Source: Marinicauda algicola (lineage in GTDB: Bacteria; Pseudomonadota; Alphaproteobacteria; Caulobacterales; Maricaulaceae). From it: a stretch of DNA of 64,000 bases. The number at the start of each line of letters is the position of its first letter. Within the stretch, counting starts at the first letter, position 1. Below the pieces are notes generated by a model. That model was not told where the DNA came from, did no database searches, and saw only the letters and a program-made list of their open reading frames with translations. The DNA lies in the NCBI RefSeq assembly GCF_017161425.1, contig NZ_CP071057.1, positions 1,612,001 through 1,676,000 of the forward strand, given 5' to 3'. A program made the position numbers and the translations under genes. Shown here piece by piece: positions 49,095-58,665 of this stretch.

Positions 49095-51653
49095 CTAGGC
49101 GCCCAGCATCTCCTTCACCCGCTCGGCGAGCTGGGGGAGCGTGAAGGGCTTGGGCAGGAAGGAGACGTCGAGTTCCTTCGACAGGGTGTGGGAGAACTCC
49201 TCCTCGGCATAGCCGGAGATGAACACGATGCGCGCATCGCCGAGATACTGCCGGCCCTTCTCCAGGAGCCCCGGCCCGTCGAGGCCGGGCATCACCACGT
49301 CGGAGATGATGAGATCGAAGCTCTCCGGGTTCTCCTTCAGGATTTCGAGGGCCTCCTCGCCATCCTCGGCCTCGACGACCTCGTAGCCCCGCTTGACGAG
49401 CGTCTTCGCGGCGATGGTGCGCACCGGCGCCTCGTCCTCGACGAGCAGGATCCGGCCGCGCCCGGCAAGGTCGGCGGGCTTTCGCTCCACCGTCTTGGCG
49501 GCCTTCTCCTCGGCGATCTCCTTCTCTTCCGCCTCGCTCGGAACATGCTCGGGCAGGAAGATCGTGAAGGTCGTGCCCTCGCCCAGTTTCGACTTCGCGA
49601 ACAGGAAGCCGCCGGACTGCTTGACGATGCCGTAGACGGTGGCAAGGCCGAGCCCGGTGCCCTGGCCGGCTTCCTTGGTGGTGAAGAAGGGCTCGAAGAT
49701 CTTCGCCAGGGTCGCCTCGTCCATGCCCGTACCCTCGTCGCGCACCCGGATGGCCGCCCAGCGGCCCTCCTTCGGGTCGGGCGCGCCGGCGCGGCGCACG
49801 TCCTCGGCATCGACCGCCTCGGTGGTGATGGTCAGAGTGCCCCCGCCCTTGCCCTTCATGGCGTCGCGCGCATTGGTCGCGAGGTTCATGATGGCGTTTT
49901 CCAGCTGCGTCTTGTCGGCGCGGATCAGCGGCAGGCCGCGCCCGTGCCTGAACTCCAGGCGCACGGATTCCTCGAGAATCTGGCGCAGCAGCACGGAGAC
50001 GTCCGAGAGCGTGTCGGTGATGTCGAGCGTCGTCATCCGGAAGGTCTGCTTGCGCGAGAAGGCGAGCAGCTTCTTCACCAGCCCGGCCGCGCGCGCGACG
50101 GTTGAATTGATCTGCTGCAGCTCGGGGTAGGAGGGGTCGCCCACGGGGTGGCGGCCGAGCAGCTCGTCGGTGTTCAGCCTTATGGCGGTGAGCATGTTGT
50201 TGAAGTCGTGCGCCACACCGCCGGCGAGCTGGCCGACCGCCTGCATCTTGGCGGCGTGAGCGAACTGGCGCTCGAGATCCTTCAGGGCGGTGATGTCGAC
50301 CACATAGGCGGCGCGCTTGCCCCCCTTGGCTGCGGCGAAGAAGAGATGGACGTCGCGAGGCTTCTCGCCGTTCTTCAGGCGCGCTTCGGCGGGCTCGCCG
50401 CGCCCGGCGAGCGCGGTGGCGAACACGTCCTCGAGCGTCGCGTCCTCGTTCCAGTCGAAGAGGTCGGCGAAGCGTGTGCCCGGGATCGCCATGCCGCCCG
50501 AGAACTGCACCATGGCGGCATTGGCGTCCTCGATCAGGGCTGCTTCCGGATCGGGCTGGTCGAGGCGCACCACGCCGAAGGGGGCGCTCGCGAACATGTC
50601 GTCGAACGTGCGCCCGGCGCGCACCTCGCCTGCCGGCATCGCCTGGGCGAGCCCGGGAGGCGCGCCGGTGGTCGACAGGCCGTAGATGATGCCGCGCGCG
50701 CGCGGCGGACGGCTGTCGGTCCACTCCACGACCAGCACGACCGGGGTCTCGATGCCTTCCCGGCCCGCCAGGCGTGCATCGATGCGGACAGGCCCTTCCG
50801 CGCCACGCGACTTGGCATAGGACTTCGCCGTATCTCCGACGAAGAAGTCCTTGACCTTCAGCGCCCTGTCCGCTTCCACGCCCAGCCAGTCGCGCAAGGT
50901 CGCGTTGGCGGCCAGCACACGGCCCTCCCCGTCGGCGAGGAACAGGCCGACCGGAGCGCGGTCGGCCCAGTCGGGGGCGGCTTCTCCGGTCTCGACCGCG
51001 GCGCCGCGCGCCTCGGCAAAGCGCCAGACCGCGCCGCCGCGCTCGAGCGGGCTTATCTCCGCCTCGTACACGACCGCACGGCTCGCCGCCCTCAGCGCGG
51101 GCAGGGTCTCGCGCGCCCGGGCGGACTCGTGGGCGGCCTTGGTGAGGCGGTAGATCGCGCCGCCACCGCCGCCGGCCCAGACCCGGTCCGGTGTCGGCAC
51201 CGACAGTGCGGCGCCAAGCCCGGCCGCCTCACTTGCCAGCGCCCGATAGGCCCGGTTCGCCCAGACGCTGCGCCCGCGCGCATCGGTGACCAGGACCGGA
51301 TCGGCGAGCGCCTCGAACGCGGCGGCCGCGAAGCCGGACGAGCCCGGTGCCGGGCCGCGGTCGGCGAGCACGCGCGCCGCGCTTTCACCGGCGGCCAGCG
51401 CATAGAGAAACAGAAAGGCCACGAAGGCGATGCCGGACAGCAGGATGAAACCCTGCCAGCCGGCCGCACTGGCAGCGAAAACACCGACCGCCGCGGCGGC
51501 GAGCGCGGAGAGTCCGGCGATCCAGAAGATGATGCGGGTCGCCGGCACCATCCACCGCGGACGCTCCCCGGGCTCGCTCCTCACCCTTGCGGACTCGGCG
51601 CCGTCGTGTTCGGCCGTTTCGGGCGGGCGCTCGGCGGAGGGGGCATCTGTCAT
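49095..51653 (-). CDS. cckA: Cell-cycle hybrid histidine kinase CckA
   Basis: The 852-residue kinase has two N-terminal membrane segments (residues ~33-55 and 60-80) and PAS-like sensor regions (about 115-230, 245-330 and 350-440). The HisKA domain has the phosphorylated His482 in '[18 protein letters not shown]', and the ATPase domain has '[16 protein letters not shown]' (N box), 'DEGTGMD' and '[20 protein letters not shown]' (G boxes). A C-terminal receiver carries Asp785 in '[15 protein letters not shown]'. CckA feeds phosphate through ChpT to CtrA and CpdR. It lies between recA and the flagellar export genes on the same strand. Confidence 0.95.
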   Translation of the reverse strand: MTDAPSAERPPETAEHDGAESARVRSEPGERPRWMVPATRIIFWIAGLSALAAAAVGVFAASAAGWQGFILLSGIAFVAFLFLYALAAGESAARVLADRGPAPGSSGFAAAAFEALADPVLVTDARGRSVWANRAYRALASEAAGLGAALSVPTPDRVWAGGGGGAIYRLTKAAHESARARETLPALRAASRAVVYEAEISPLERGGAVWRFAEARGAAVETGEAAPDWADRAPVGLFLADGEGRVLAANATLRDWLGVEADRALKVKDFFVGDTAKSYAKSRGAEGPVRIDARLAGREGIETPVVLVVEWTDSRPPRARGIIYGLSTTGAPPGLAQAMPAGEVRAGRTFDDMFASAPFGVVRLDQPDPEAALIEDANAAMVQFSGGMAIPGTRFADLFDWNEDATLEDVFATALAGRGEPAEARLKNGEKPRDVHLFFAAAKGGKRAAYVVDITALKDLERQFAHAAKMQAVGQLAGGVAHDFNNMLTAIRLNTDELLGRHPVGDPSYPELQQINSTVARAAGLVKKLLAFSRKQTFRMTTLDITDTLSDVSVLLRQILEESVRLEFRHGRGLPLIRADKTQLENAIMNLATNARDAMKGKGGGTLTITTEAVDAEDVRRAGAPDPKEGRWAAIRVRDEGTGMDEATLAKIFEPFFTTKEAGQGTGLGLATVYGIVKQSGGFLFAKSKLGEGTTFTIFLPEHVPSEAEEKEIAEEKAAKTVERKPADLAGRGRILLVEDEAPVRTIAAKTLVKRGYEVVEAEDGEEALEILKENPESFDLIISDVVMPGLDGPGLLEKGRQYLGDARIVFISGYAEEEFSHTLSKELDVSFLPKPFTLPQLAERVKEMLGA

Positions 51654-51736
51654 GGAAAGGCTCGATATCTGGCGTGGCGGGCCGCCCGCGGGCAGGCCCT
51701 CGATTCGGCTTCAAGCGTGACCCGACAAGGTTAACG

Positions 51737-52816
51737 CTATTTTCGTCCCCGCGCGCGGCCTTTCGCGACCGAGAGCACGTAGCCGATCACTTTCGCGACC
51801 GCCTTGTAATGGTCGACCGGGATCGGCACGTCGAGATCGGCCGTGGCGTGCAGCGCACGGGCGAGCGGGGGATCCTCCACGATCGGGATGCCGTGCTCCT
51901 CCGCGAGTTCGCGAATCCTCAAGGCGACGGCATCGACGCCCTTCGCGATGCAGATGGGGGCGGGCGTGCGCCCCTGCTCGTATTCCAGCGCCACGGCATA
52001 GTGGGTCGGGTTGGTGATCACGACCGCGGCCTCTGGCACCTTCGCCATCATCCGGCGCTGGGCGCGCTCCTGGCGGATCTGCCTGAGCTTGGCGCGCACC
52101 ATGGGATCGCCCTCGGTGTCCTTGAGCTCGTCGCGAATCTCCTTGCGGCTCATCTTGTTGCGCTCGATGAACTCGTGGCGCTGGAAGAAGAAGTCCGCCG
52201 CGGCGATCAGCGAATAGACGATCAGCGCGGCGAGCATCAGCAGCATCGCATCGACGCGCAAGAGGCCGAGGACGGCAGGCAATTCCATCATCGGCAGCAC
52301 GGCGAGTTCGTCGCGCTTGGGCCAGAGCACGACCCCGATCGCGATCGAGACCAGAGCCATCTTGCCGATACCCTTGAGGAAGTTCATCCAGCCCTGCGGA
52401 CCGAACAGGCGCTTCACCCCGTCCACCGGGTTGAGCTTGGAGAGCTTGGGCTCGAGCTTGGAGGGCGTGAACAGCAGGCCCTGCTGCACGACATTGCCGA
52501 GGATGGCCGCCACGATCAGCGCGAGGAAGGCGAGACCGACGACGAGCCCGATGCGCATGGCCGTCGCGGTGGCGAGGTCGATCGCCTCGCCCGGCTGAAG
52601 GCTCAGCTGGTGAGCGTTGGCGAAGAACAGGCTCAGGGATTCCGCCATGCCCCGCGACAGGCCAGGGGAGACGACCGCGATGATGCCCAGCCCGGCTGCC
52701 AGGATGAACCAGCCGGGAATCTCCTGGGACTTGGCGACATCGCCCTTCTCGCGCGCCTGGCGCAGCTTCCGCTCTGTCGGCTGCTCGGTCTTTTCCGACT
52801 TGTCCTCGTCAGCCAT
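51737..52816 (-). CDS. flhB: Flagellar export switch protein FlhB
   Basis: The 359-residue protein has a cytoplasmic N-terminus ('SEKTEQPTERKLRQAREKGDVAKSQEIPGW') typical of FlhB, four membrane helices, and a cytoplasmic domain with the self-cleavage NPTH motif ('VVITNPTHYAVALEYEQG', near residue 267-270). After rod-hook completion, cleavage at NPTH switches secretion from hook to filament substrates. It is downstream of fliR (8 bases) in the order fliQ-fliR-flhB on the minus strand. Confidence 0.97.
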   Translation of the reverse strand: MADEDKSEKTEQPTERKLRQAREKGDVAKSQEIPGWFILAAGLGIIAVVSPGLSRGMAESLSLFFANAHQLSLQPGEAIDLATATAMRIGLVVGLAFLALIVAAILGNVVQQGLLFTPSKLEPKLSKLNPVDGVKRLFGPQGWMNFLKGIGKMALVSIAIGVVLWPKRDELAVLPMMELPAVLGLLRVDAMLLMLAALIVYSLIAAADFFFQRHEFIERNKMSRKEIRDELKDTEGDPMVRAKLRQIRQERAQRRMMAKVPEAAVVITNPTHYAVALEYEQGRTPAPICIAKGVDAVALRIRELAEEHGIPIVEDPPLARALHATADLDVPIPVDHYKAVAKVIGYVLSVAKGRARGRK

Positions 52817-52824
52817 CGCTCACC

Positions 52825-53583
52825 TCACATGAAGGTCACGGCGAAGCGCTCGAAGCGCTCCAGCCAGACGAGCGCGATGGCACCCAGCGAGATCGCGAGG
52901 ATCGCGAAGCCGATCAGGATGTTGAGCGGCATCGCGATGAAGAATATCTGCGCCTGCGGCATGAGGCGCGAGAGCACGCCGAGCCCGAGATAGAAAATCA
53001 GGCCGAACACGATCAGCGGTGCGGCGATCTGCACGCCGATGACGAATGTGTCCACGAAGATGGTCAGCGCCCACTCGGCCGCGTCTTCCAGGATCGGCAC
53101 CTCGGCCGCCGGCATGACCTGGTAGGAGGCGGCCGCCGCCTGCAAGAGGAGATGGTGCAGGTTGGTCGCGAACAGCAGCACGATGAAGAGCAGGTTCAGA
53201 AATACGCCGGGCAGCGCGCCGGTCTGGCCGGCGGCCGGGTCGAAGGCCTGCGCCATGGCGAGCCCGGTCTGGTAGCCGATGATCTGTCCCGCGATCGCGG
53301 CGGCCGCCAGGAAAAGGCGCGCGGCCGCGCCGATCATCAGCCCGATCACCGCCTCGATCGCGATCATGCCGGCCATGGCAGCGGGCTCGGCCGGCATCTC
53401 GGGCAAGCGCGGCGCGATCACCGGCCCGATGGCGAGCGCGAAAGCGAGCGCAAAGGCGAGGCGAATGCGCGGCGGGATACCCGGCTCGCCGAAGCCCGGA
53501 AGCAGCATGAGGATCGCGCCCAGCCGCGCGAAGATCAGCGCGGCCGCGAAGACCGTGGTTTCGAGGTTCAGGGCGGCGAGCAT
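52825..53583 (-). CDS. fliR: Flagellar biosynthetic protein FliR
   Basis: The 252-residue export-gate protein has about six hydrophobic segments. Family pattern: 'FARLGAILMLLPGFGEPGIPPRIRLAFALAFALAIGP' at the N-terminus, 'GQIIGYQTGLAMAQAFDPAAG' in the middle, and 'LGVLSRLMPQAQIFFIAMPLNILIGFAIL' near the end. With FliP and FliQ it forms the helical export gate. It starts 8 bases after fliQ. Confidence 0.95.
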   Translation of the reverse strand: MLAALNLETTVFAAALIFARLGAILMLLPGFGEPGIPPRIRLAFALAFALAIGPVIAPRLPEMPAEPAAMAGMIAIEAVIGLMIGAAARLFLAAAAIAGQIIGYQTGLAMAQAFDPAAGQTGALPGVFLNLLFIVLLFATNLHHLLLQAAAASYQVMPAAEVPILEDAAEWALTIFVDTFVIGVQIAAPLIVFGLIFYLGLGVLSRLMPQAQIFFIAMPLNILIGFAILAISLGAIALVWLERFERFAVTFM

Positions 53584-53590
53584 AACGGGC

Positions 53591-53854
53591 CTAGCCTGCG
53601 ATGATTCGGTCCGCGACGGTGGTCATGAAGGTCGACATCACCGCCCCCATCAGCGGCAGGAAGATCAGGAGCGCGATGAAGATGGCGATGATCTTCGGCA
53701 CGAAGACCAGGGTCATCTCCTGAACCTGCGTCAATGCCTGGAGGAGCGCGATCATCACGCCGACGGCAAGGCCGACGATCATCACCGGCGCGGCCATGGC
53801 GAGCATGGTCCAGATCGCGTCGCGGGCAATGTCGAGCACTTCGGCGCCGTTCAT
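53591..53854 (-). CDS. fliQ: Flagellar biosynthetic protein FliQ
   Basis: The 87-residue protein has two membrane helices (residues ~14-40 and 50-75) with family patterns 'AMAAPVMIVGLAVGVMIALLQALTQVQEMTLVFVPKI'. The ATG at 53854 gives the normal N-terminus ('MNGAEVLDIARDAIW'); another start 6 codons upstream is possible. It is first in fliQ-fliR-flhB, with paired TTAAC sites 60-80 bases upstream. Confidence 0.96.
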   Translation of the reverse strand: MNGAEVLDIARDAIWTMLAMAAPVMIVGLAVGVMIALLQALTQVQEMTLVFVPKIIAIFIALLIFLPLMGAVMSTFMTTVADRIIAG

Positions 53855-53885
53855 TTGTTCTGGCCTTCTCAACCGCTCGGGAACC

Positions 53886-53932
53886 CGGCAAAATTTGCCG
53901 CCTCGGCCCGAAGGTTAACGATGCCGGTTAAC
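53886..53932 (-). promoter_or_regulatory. Regulatory sites upstream of fliQ
   Basis: Two TTAAC elements (53915-53919 and 53928-53932) resemble CtrA half-sites but are 2 bases further apart than TTAA-N7-TTAAC. Nearer the gene is a perfect 15-base palindrome CGGCAAA-A-TTTGCCG (53886-53900). CtrA control of fliQ is known from Caulobacter, so the TTAAC pair is likely functional. Confidence 0.45.
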
Positions 53933-54072
53933 GAAGCTTGAAACAGGATGAAGATCGCTGTCCCCGCAGGTGACTGCGATTTAATGCGAGCCTCACGCCG
54001 CCAGGCGCTATTGTCCGCGCCGCATCGGCCGAAGCAGCCGGAAAAAGACGTGATTCAATCGGGGAAAGAACC

Positions 54073-55962
54073 ATGCTGAAACATCTTCTTGGCGGAGCGG
54101 CGGCGATCGCCTTCCTGGCCGCCTGCGGCGAGCCCGCGACCGACCGGACCGCAGCGCCGGCACCGCAGACGCAGGCCGAGACGCCCGCGCCGGTGCCTGC
54201 CGCGCCGCCGCAATCTGCCGACGTGACCGAGACGCAGCGTCTCTATTCCTGGCTGGACGAAGTGTTCCAGGCCGAACTCCAGCACGCGCCGGAAGCCAAG
54301 ACGTCTCTCGGCATCATCGACGAGGATTACGACGACTGGTCGCTGCCGACCGACGCGGAAGCCGCCGCCGCCCACGCGCGCGAGCAGGCCTATCTCGCCT
54401 ACCTCACCGAGACGTTCGATTACGGTGCGCTCGATGACGCCGGCAGGCTTTCCTACGACTTTGCGCAATTCCAGTGGGAGATGAACGACCGGCTCTATCA
54501 GGTGCGCGAGAGTGGATACGTGTTCTCCCCGATGGGCGATGCGGTGTCCGACCTCACCACCTTCATGATCAACGCCCACCAGGTGCGCGAGCCGGCCCAT
54601 GCCGAGGCCTATGTCGCGCGCCTCAACGGCATGGGCGCGGTGATCGACGCCATGGTCGCAGAGGCCGAGGAGCGCGCCGCCAACGGCGTGCGCCTGCCGC
54701 TCTTCGCCTATCCGCGCCTGGTCGCCTCGGCCAACAGCCAGCTGACCGGCGCGCCCTTCGACGAGACGGGCGTGGACAGCGCGCTCTTCGCCGACTTCAA
54801 GACCAAGGTCGCCGAACTTGCCCTGCCCGAGGCGGAATCCGCCGCGCTCATCGAGGCCGCCGAGACCGCACTGCTCGAGGTCTATCGCCCGGCGCTGGAA
54901 CGCTACATCGCCTCGCTGGAGGCCATGGAGAGGGACGCCGACGACCGGCACGGGGTGTGGAAGCTCCCCAATGGCGAGGAGTACTACGCCACGCAGGTCC
55001 ACTTCTTCACCACGCGCGACGATCTCACCGCCGATGAGGTGCACGAGATTGGCCTGTCCGAAGTCGAGCGCATCCAGAACGAGATGCGCGAGATCATGGA
55101 GCAGGTCGAGTTCGAAGGCGATCTGCAGGCCTTCTTCGAATTCCTGCGCACAGATCCGCAATTCTACCTGCCCAACGACGAGGCGGGCCGGGCGGCCTAT
55201 CTCGCCCGTTCGACCGAATACATCGACCAGGTCATGCAGATCGCGCCGCAGTATTTCGACACCCTGCCCGAAGCCGCGCTGGAGGTGCGCGCAGTCGAGG
55301 CGTGGCGCGAGGAGACGGCCACCGGCGCCTTCTACAACCAGCCCGCCCTCGATGGCTCGCGGCCGGGCTATTACTACGTGAACCTCTCCAACATGGCCGA
55401 CAATCCGACCTATCTGATGGAGAGCCTCGCCTATCACGAGGGCGCGCCGGGCCATCACTTCCAGATCGCGCTGGCAATGGAACTCGAAGACGTGCCGATG
55501 CTGCAGAAGCTCGCCTGGTATTCGGCCTACGGCGAAGGCTGGGCGCTCTATGCCGAGCGTCTCGGCAAGGACATGGGCTTCTTCGAGGATCCGTACAACG
55601 ATTTCGGCCGGCTCTCCTACGAGCTGTTCCGCGCGGTGCGCCTGGTCGTCGACACCGGCATCCACTCCAAGCGGTGGACCCGCGAGGACGCCATCGAATA
55701 CATGATGGAGAACACGCCGATGACCGAGGGTGACATCACCCCGGAAGTCGAGCGCTACATCGTCTGGCCGGGCCAGGCGCTGTCCTACAAGATCGGCATG
55801 ATGACCATCATGGACCTGCGCCGGCAGGCGATGGACCGGCTCGGCGAGGATTTCGACTATGGCGGCTTCCACGATGCGGTACTGACCGCCGGCACCATCC
55901 CGCTGCCGCTGCTGCAGGCCCGGGTGGAGGACTGGATCGCCGAGGTCGAGGCGGCCGAATAG
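54073..55962 (+). CDS. DUF885 lipoprotein (putative zinc peptidase), copy 1
   Basis: The 629-residue lipoprotein has the signal 'MLKHLLGGAAAIAFLAAC' (Cys18), then a Pro/Ala/Gln-rich linker to about residue 45 and a DUF885 domain over the rest. The putative zinc site is HEGAPGHH (residues 455-462) with a later 'YGEGWALYAERLGKDMG' carrying the third Glu ligand, a layout similar to M3/M32-like metallopeptidases. DUF885 proteins are widespread exported putative peptidases of unproven substrate. The next gene is a paralogue. Confidence 0.88.
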   Translation: MLKHLLGGAAAIAFLAACGEPATDRTAAPAPQTQAETPAPVPAAPPQSADVTETQRLYSWLDEVFQAELQHAPEAKTSLGIIDEDYDDWSLPTDAEAAAAHAREQAYLAYLTETFDYGALDDAGRLSYDFAQFQWEMNDRLYQVRESGYVFSPMGDAVSDLTTFMINAHQVREPAHAEAYVARLNGMGAVIDAMVAEAEERAANGVRLPLFAYPRLVASANSQLTGAPFDETGVDSALFADFKTKVAELALPEAESAALIEAAETALLEVYRPALERYIASLEAMERDADDRHGVWKLPNGEEYYATQVHFFTTRDDLTADEVHEIGLSEVERIQNEMREIMEQVEFEGDLQAFFEFLRTDPQFYLPNDEAGRAAYLARSTEYIDQVMQIAPQYFDTLPEAALEVRAVEAWREETATGAFYNQPALDGSRPGYYYVNLSNMADNPTYLMESLAYHEGAPGHHFQIALAMELEDVPMLQKLAWYSAYGEGWALYAERLGKDMGFFEDPYNDFGRLSYELFRAVRLVVDTGIHSKRWTREDAIEYMMENTPMTEGDITPEVERYIVWPGQALSYKIGMMTIMDLRRQAMDRLGEDFDYGGFHDAVLTAGTIPLPLLQARVEDWIAEVEAAE

Positions 55963-55995
55963 GCCGTCCGCCCCGTCCATAGCAATGACCACAAA

Positions 55996-56017
55996 GGGGG
56001 CGCCGGCCGGCGCCCCC
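55996..56017. terminator. Perfect GC palindrome between the two DUF885 genes
   Basis: Bases 55996-56006 are the exact reverse complement of 56007-56017 (GGGGGCGCCGG and its partner). No T-run follows, so it is a weak or rho-assisted terminator or an mRNA-stability hairpin rather than a standard terminator. Confidence 0.4.
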
Positions 56018-56042
56018 TCTCCCGTAGAAAAGGGGAATCGAG

Positions 56043-57911
56043 ATGACCAGACTCCATCACCTGCTTGCCGGCGCGAGCCTGGCCGCCCTGCTGGCCGCCT
56101 GCGGCGCGCCCGAGCCCGGCGCCGGAGTCCAGCCCGGCGCAGCGTCCGCTCCGGTCACCGAAGTCGCCGCAGCCGAGCTGAGCGAGAGCGAACGCCTCAA
56201 TGCCTGGTTCGAGGAGCAGTTCGAGGCCGAGATCGCTCGCTCGCCGATGACCCAGACCTATCTCGGACGCAAGAGCGACTACGACCTGCTCGACGATGTG
56301 AGCCCGCAGGCTCGCGAAGAGGAGTACCGGCGCGGGCAGGCACGCATCGCCGAGATGCGCGAGCGCTTCGACTACGATGCGCTCGACGCGGATGCGCAGC
56401 TTTCCTGGCGCCTGGCCGAGTACGACGCGGCCCGCGAGGCTGCCGGCTGGCGGTTCCGCGACAACGCTTACGTCTTCACGCAGCGCTCGGGTGCGCACAT
56501 GAGCCTGCCCGCCTTCCTCATCAACCAGCACCGCGTCGACGCGGTCGAGGACGCGGAAGCCTATATCGCCCGCCTGACCAATGCGGCGGCCTATCTCGAC
56601 CAGCATCGCGAGAATGCCGAGACGCGCTTCGAGGCGGGCGTCTACCCGCCACTGTGGACCTACGCGCAGATGATCGAGACCTCGCGCAACGTGATCGACG
56701 GCGCCCCGTTCGTAGACGGCGCGGCCGACAGCCCGCTGCTCGCCGACTTCCGCGCCAAGGTCGAGGCCCTCGACATCACGGCGCCGGAGAAGGCCGCCCT
56801 GATCGAGCGCGCCGAAGCCGCGCTGACGGACTCCGTGCGCCCCGCCTATCAGCGCCTGATCGCCATGTTCGAGGCTCAGGCCGAGAGCGCGACGAACGAT
56901 GACGGCGTATGGAAGCTGCCCGATGGCGATGCGTTCTACGCCTATCTGCTCTCCAATTACACGACGACCGACATGACGGCGGAGGAGATCCATCAGCTCG
57001 GCCTGTCCGAGGTCGCCCGCATCCACCAGGAGATGCGTGCCATCATGGAGACGGTGGGCTTCGAGGGCAGCCTGCAGGAGTTCTTCGCGTTCATGCGCAC
57101 CGACGAGCGGTTCTACTACGAGAACTCGCCGGAGGGACGCCAGCGCTATCTCGACGAGGCGACCGCCCTCATCGAGACGATGGAGGCCCGCCTGCCGGAG
57201 GTGTTCAACACCTTCCCCGAGGCCGATCTGGTCGTGCGCCGGGTGGAGGAGTTCCGCGAGGCGAGCGCGGGCAAGGCCTTCTACCAGCGCCCCGCCCCGA
57301 ACGGCTCGCGCCCGGGCGTGTACTACGCCAATCTGCGCGACATGGCCGACATGCCGACCTACCAGATGGAAGCGCTCGCCTATCACGAGGGCATTCCCGG
57401 CCATCACATGCAGCTCGCCATCATGCAGGAGCTGGAGGATGTGCCCTCCTTCCGCCGCTTCGGCGGTTATACCGCCTACACCGAGGGCTGGGGCCTGTAC
57501 TCGGAGTACCTGCCCAAGGAGATGGGGTTCTACGAGGATCCCTATTCCGATTTCGGGCGTCTCGCGATGGAGCTGTGGCGCGCCGCGCGCCTTGTCGTGG
57601 ACACCGGCATCCACCACCACCGCTGGACGCGCGAACAGGCCATCTCCTACCTGATCGAGAACACCCCGAATCCGGAAGGCGACGCGACCAGCGCAATCGA
57701 GCGCTACATCGCCTATCCCGGCCAGGCGACGGCCTACAAGATCGGCATGATCGAGATCCTGCGCCTGCGCGAGGCCGCGCGTGCCGAACTCGGCGAGGAC
57801 TTCGACATCGCGGCCTATCACGATGTGGTGCTGCGCCAGGGTGCGGTCCCGCTTCAGGTGCTGGGCGAGCTGGTCGAGACCTGGGTCGCGGAGGTGCAGG
57901 CGGCCGAATAG
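56043..57911 (+). CDS. DUF885 lipoprotein (putative zinc peptidase), copy 2
   Basis: The 622-residue paralogue has a lipoprotein signal 'MTRLHHLLAGASLAALLAAC' (Cys20) and the zinc motif HEGIPGHH (residues 448-455), followed by 'YTEGWGLYSEYLPKEMG'. The C-terminal parts of the two copies are highly alike ('ARLVVDTGIH...RWTRE', 'GQA..YKIGM'), while the first third differs more, suggesting an old duplication with altered substrate pocket. An AAAGGGGAATCGAG site precedes the ATG. It ends before a hairpin and the convergent membrane protein gene. Confidence 0.88.
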   Translation: MTRLHHLLAGASLAALLAACGAPEPGAGVQPGAASAPVTEVAAAELSESERLNAWFEEQFEAEIARSPMTQTYLGRKSDYDLLDDVSPQAREEEYRRGQARIAEMRERFDYDALDADAQLSWRLAEYDAAREAAGWRFRDNAYVFTQRSGAHMSLPAFLINQHRVDAVEDAEAYIARLTNAAAYLDQHRENAETRFEAGVYPPLWTYAQMIETSRNVIDGAPFVDGAADSPLLADFRAKVEALDITAPEKAALIERAEAALTDSVRPAYQRLIAMFEAQAESATNDDGVWKLPDGDAFYAYLLSNYTTTDMTAEEIHQLGLSEVARIHQEMRAIMETVGFEGSLQEFFAFMRTDERFYYENSPEGRQRYLDEATALIETMEARLPEVFNTFPEADLVVRRVEEFREASAGKAFYQRPAPNGSRPGVYYANLRDMADMPTYQMEALAYHEGIPGHHMQLAIMQELEDVPSFRRFGGYTAYTEGWGLYSEYLPKEMGFYEDPYSDFGRLAMELWRAARLVVDTGIHHHRWTREQAISYLIENTPNPEGDATSAIERYIAYPGQATAYKIGMIEILRLREAARAELGEDFDIAAYHDVVLRQGAVPLQVLGELVETWVAEVQAAE

Positions 57912-57938
57912 GCCCCCAGCCTTCAGGCCTGCGGTGTT

Positions 57939-57961
57939 CGGGGCGCCCTCGAGGCGCCCCG
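57939..57961. terminator. Terminator-like hairpin between convergent genes
   Basis: CGGGGCGCC (57939-57947) pairs with GGCGCCCCG (57953-57961) around CTCGA. T-runs are poor on both sides, so termination strength is uncertain. Confidence 0.45.
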
Positions 57962-57978
57962 TCCATTTGCGGACCGGG

Positions 57979-58446
57979 CTATCGCGCCACCGCGAGTGGA
58001 GACGGCCCCCTCCGGTGCGCGCCATCGGCTTCGGACAGGCAGGTCCGGTCGCGCCCGGCCGCGATCAGCGCCGCGGAAATCACCAGAAACCGCGCCGGCG
58101 CGGAATTCTCCGCCAGCGTGAAGAAGCTCACGCCCGCGAGGCTCAACGCCCCGGCCGTCAGATAATAGGCCCTGGCGACCTCCAGGCGCGAGAACACGGC
58201 CATCCCCTGCAGGATCATGAACTGGCCGCCGACCAGCCCCGCCGTTCCCACGAGGACGGCGAGGAAGAACGGCAGCGCCTCATGCCCGGCGATCGCGACG
58301 ACCCCGAGAGCCTGGGCCATCATACCCCAGCCCCACCAGCGCAGCGCGATGCTGTTGCGATGGATCTGGCTGTTTGCGATATGGGCGACCAGCCCGGCCA
58401 GAAGTACCGGTATCAGCGCGACGAAAAGCGTCTGGGTATCCAGCAT
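57979..58446 (-). CDS. Membrane protein resembling the sensor part of GGDEF proteins
   Basis: The 155-residue protein starts at ATG 58446. It has about five hydrophobic helices ('LFVALIPVLLAGLVAHIA', 'ALRWWGWGMMAQALGVVAIAG', 'LPFFLAVLVGTAGLVGGQFMI', 'AYYLTAGALSLAGVSFF', 'FLVISAALIAAG'). The 'HRNSIALRWWGWGMMAQALG' pattern is typical of the membrane input domain of diguanylate cyclases, but the protein stops where a GGDEF domain would begin. So it may be a truncated sensor or an independent membrane protein. It is divergent from the receiver-GGDEF gene. Confidence 0.68.
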   Translation of the reverse strand: MLDTQTLFVALIPVLLAGLVAHIANSQIHRNSIALRWWGWGMMAQALGVVAIAGHEALPFFLAVLVGTAGLVGGQFMILQGMAVFSRLEVARAYYLTAGALSLAGVSFFTLAENSAPARFLVISAALIAAGRDRTCLSEADGAHRRGPSPLAVAR

Positions 58447-58665
58447 GCGTGGGGCCTCGATGAATTGGCCGGCAACCCTGGGCGCGCGGGCTTCAGAATT
58501 TCTTATTCGCGACCCGTCCCGATTGTCGCCGGCCCGGCCAGGCTCGGGGCCGACCCGCTCCGACACGCGTTCTTAACGCCTTTGGAATAGGCATATTCTC
58601 CGACGAGATGGGCAAGGCGGTGCGCATGCGGACGCGCTGCTCTTGAAGGGACGGAAAGCCTACCT

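Noticed and set aside
55857-58025. Long minus-strand frames opposite the DUF885 genes
   Set aside because: Mirror images of the coding frames, with no ribosome site and no motif; the plus-strand genes have lipoboxes and zinc motifs.
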